The position numbers were made by a program, and so were the translations under genes. From Sphingomonadaceae bacterium (GTDB lineage Bacteria; Pseudomonadota; Alphaproteobacteria; Sphingomonadales; Sphingomonadaceae), in the NCBI GenBank assembly GCA_029268145.1, contig JAJUHA010000017.1, positions 1 through 44,869 of the forward strand: a stretch of DNA of 44,869 nucleotides, written 5' to 3'. A model generated the notes under the pieces. That model made no database searches. It was not told where the DNA came from and saw only the letters and a list, made by a program, of their open reading frames with translations. Positions 44,323 through 44,869 of the stretch are shown here, piece after piece (positions within the stretch are counted from its first letter, which is position 1; each line of letters starts with the position of its first letter).

Positions 44323-44657
44323 TCCCGCGCGGCCGCCGCAAGCACGCCGGCGAGCGAGGCGAACACCTCGTCCACCATCCGCTGGCCCCTGACCCGGCCG
44401 AGCAGCCGGACATGGCGGAGGATGTTGGCGAGGTAGAGCTGCTGGCATTCGAGCACGAAGTCGGCATCGGCCCGGCTGATGCGCCCGGCGCGAAGCGCCA
44501 GCGCGGTCGCATGCGCCGTGCCGGCCAGCGCGCGCAGATGCGGCAGCACCTCGGCCCGCACCGTCTCCCAGGTCTCGCCGGCAGCCGTCGCCGCGGACTC
44601 CGCCAGCCGGCGGGCAATGGCCGGGATCGAGGGCGCGAGAAGCTCAGTTGCGGGCAT
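44319..44657 (-). CDS. small helical hypothetical protein
   Basis: A 112-residue, entirely helical, soluble protein: LLAPSIPAIARRLAESAATA, VLPHLRALAGTAHATALALR and DADFVLECQQLYLANILRHV. No signal, membrane segment or known motif is seen. The ATG at 44657 overlaps the end of the next gene upstream by 14 bases, so the two form a coupled pair. Function unknown. Confidence 0.6.
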   Translation of the reverse strand: MPATELLAPSIPAIARRLAESAATAAGETWETVRAEVLPHLRALAGTAHATALALRAGRISRADADFVLECQQLYLANILRHVRLLGRVRGQRMVDEVFASLAGVLAAAARD

Positions 44658-44868
44658 CGGCCGGGTCCTTTCCGAGCAGGGCCTCGCCTTCCGCGGCAAT
44701 CCGGCAGGTTCCGCGCGCGGCACTCAGCTCGACGATGAGCGGATCGGTCACGCCGCGGGCCGCGAGGGCGGCGACGGCATCGCGACAGGCGGCAACCGAG
44801 CTCGCGAGGGTCTCCGGCACGGGCCCGCCGCCGGAGCGCGCGCGCGCGAGCTCCAGCGCGGCCGCGCC
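44644..44868 (-). CDS. partial hypothetical gene running off the right edge
   Basis: A frame without a start inside the window gives 74 residues before a TGA at 44644-44646: LELARARSGGGPVPETLASS, VAACRDAVAALAARGVTDPL, IVELSAARGTCRIAAEGEAL, then LGKDPADARN. Codon use is strongly coding-like, and the overlap with the next gene supports it. The N-terminus lies beyond the window, so the family cannot be judged. Confidence 0.6.
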   Translation of the reverse strand, partial: GAAALELARARSGGGPVPETLASSVAACRDAVAALAARGVTDPLIVELSAARGTCRIAAEGEALLGKDPADARN

Positions 44869-44869
44869 C

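Overview
The window is about 45 kb of very GC-rich DNA (roughly 70 %, with third codon positions almost all G/C) from an alphaproteobacterium, most likely a member of the Sphingomonadales. Pointers are a three-subunit proton-translocating transhydrogenase preceded by a tiny aa3-oxidase subunit IV, a COQ9 protein, a PEPxxWA-CTERM exosortase substrate, a DUF2853-OmpA fusion, a DUF4403 lipoprotein, a large TonB-dependent receptor, and the alphaproteobacterial chain rsh-pyrE-pdxJ-acpS-lepB. No plasmid, phage or insertion-sequence machinery is recognisable, so this reads as chromosome.

Layout. 1-4.6 kb: UbiB/ABC1-type kinase, aa3 oxidase subunit IV and pntAA-pntAB-pntB (respiration and redox). 4.6-16.3 kb: an accessory, mostly enzymatic stretch with a Tat-exported metallophosphoesterase, a Baeyer-Villiger-type flavin monooxygenase, a cupin, a small lipoprotein, a sulfotransferase, two different serine hydrolases (the second NylB-like), an exported RidA-like protein, a PEP-CTERM protein with a sigma-54 promoter and a candidate enhancer palindrome, and an exported cyclase-family protein. 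16.3-18.9 kb: uncharacterised small membrane proteins and lipoproteins, plus a TetR regulator with two identical-architecture operators facing a membrane protein. 18.9-28.9 kb: AMP nucleosidase, methylmalonyl-CoA epimerase, DUF2853-OmpA fusion, SSB, a DUF3667 zinc-ribbon membrane protein, FeoAB, COQ9, rpsU with a structured leader, FKBP, DUF805 and a retropepsin-like relic. 28.9-33.6 kb (minus strand): rsh, pyrE, pdxJ, acpS, lepB, the last four joined by ATGA stop/start overlaps. 33.8-41.7 kb: formylglycine-generating enzyme, uvrB, a cysteine-rich membrane protein, DUF4403 lipoprotein and TonB-dependent receptor. 41.9-43.1 kb: tRNA-Phe and about 1.1 kb of gene-poor, decayed-looking DNA. 43.1 kb to end: rpoZ, rpsD and two small overlapping unknown genes, one cut by the window edge.

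The most unusual features are not protein genes. A dispersed family of multi-hairpin repeats starts within a few bases of the stop codons of pntB, the monooxygenase gene and rpoZ, always in the sense direction of that gene. Its first hairpin keeps its shape while the stem sequence changes by compensatory substitutions. Second is the regulatory layout of the PEP-CTERM gene: an exact -24/-12 element and a 19-bp perfect palindrome about 80 bp upstream. Third is the pair of TGTAGC-N4-GCTACA operators next to the TetR gene. All functional statements come from reading the sequence and from knowledge of families; no database search was run.
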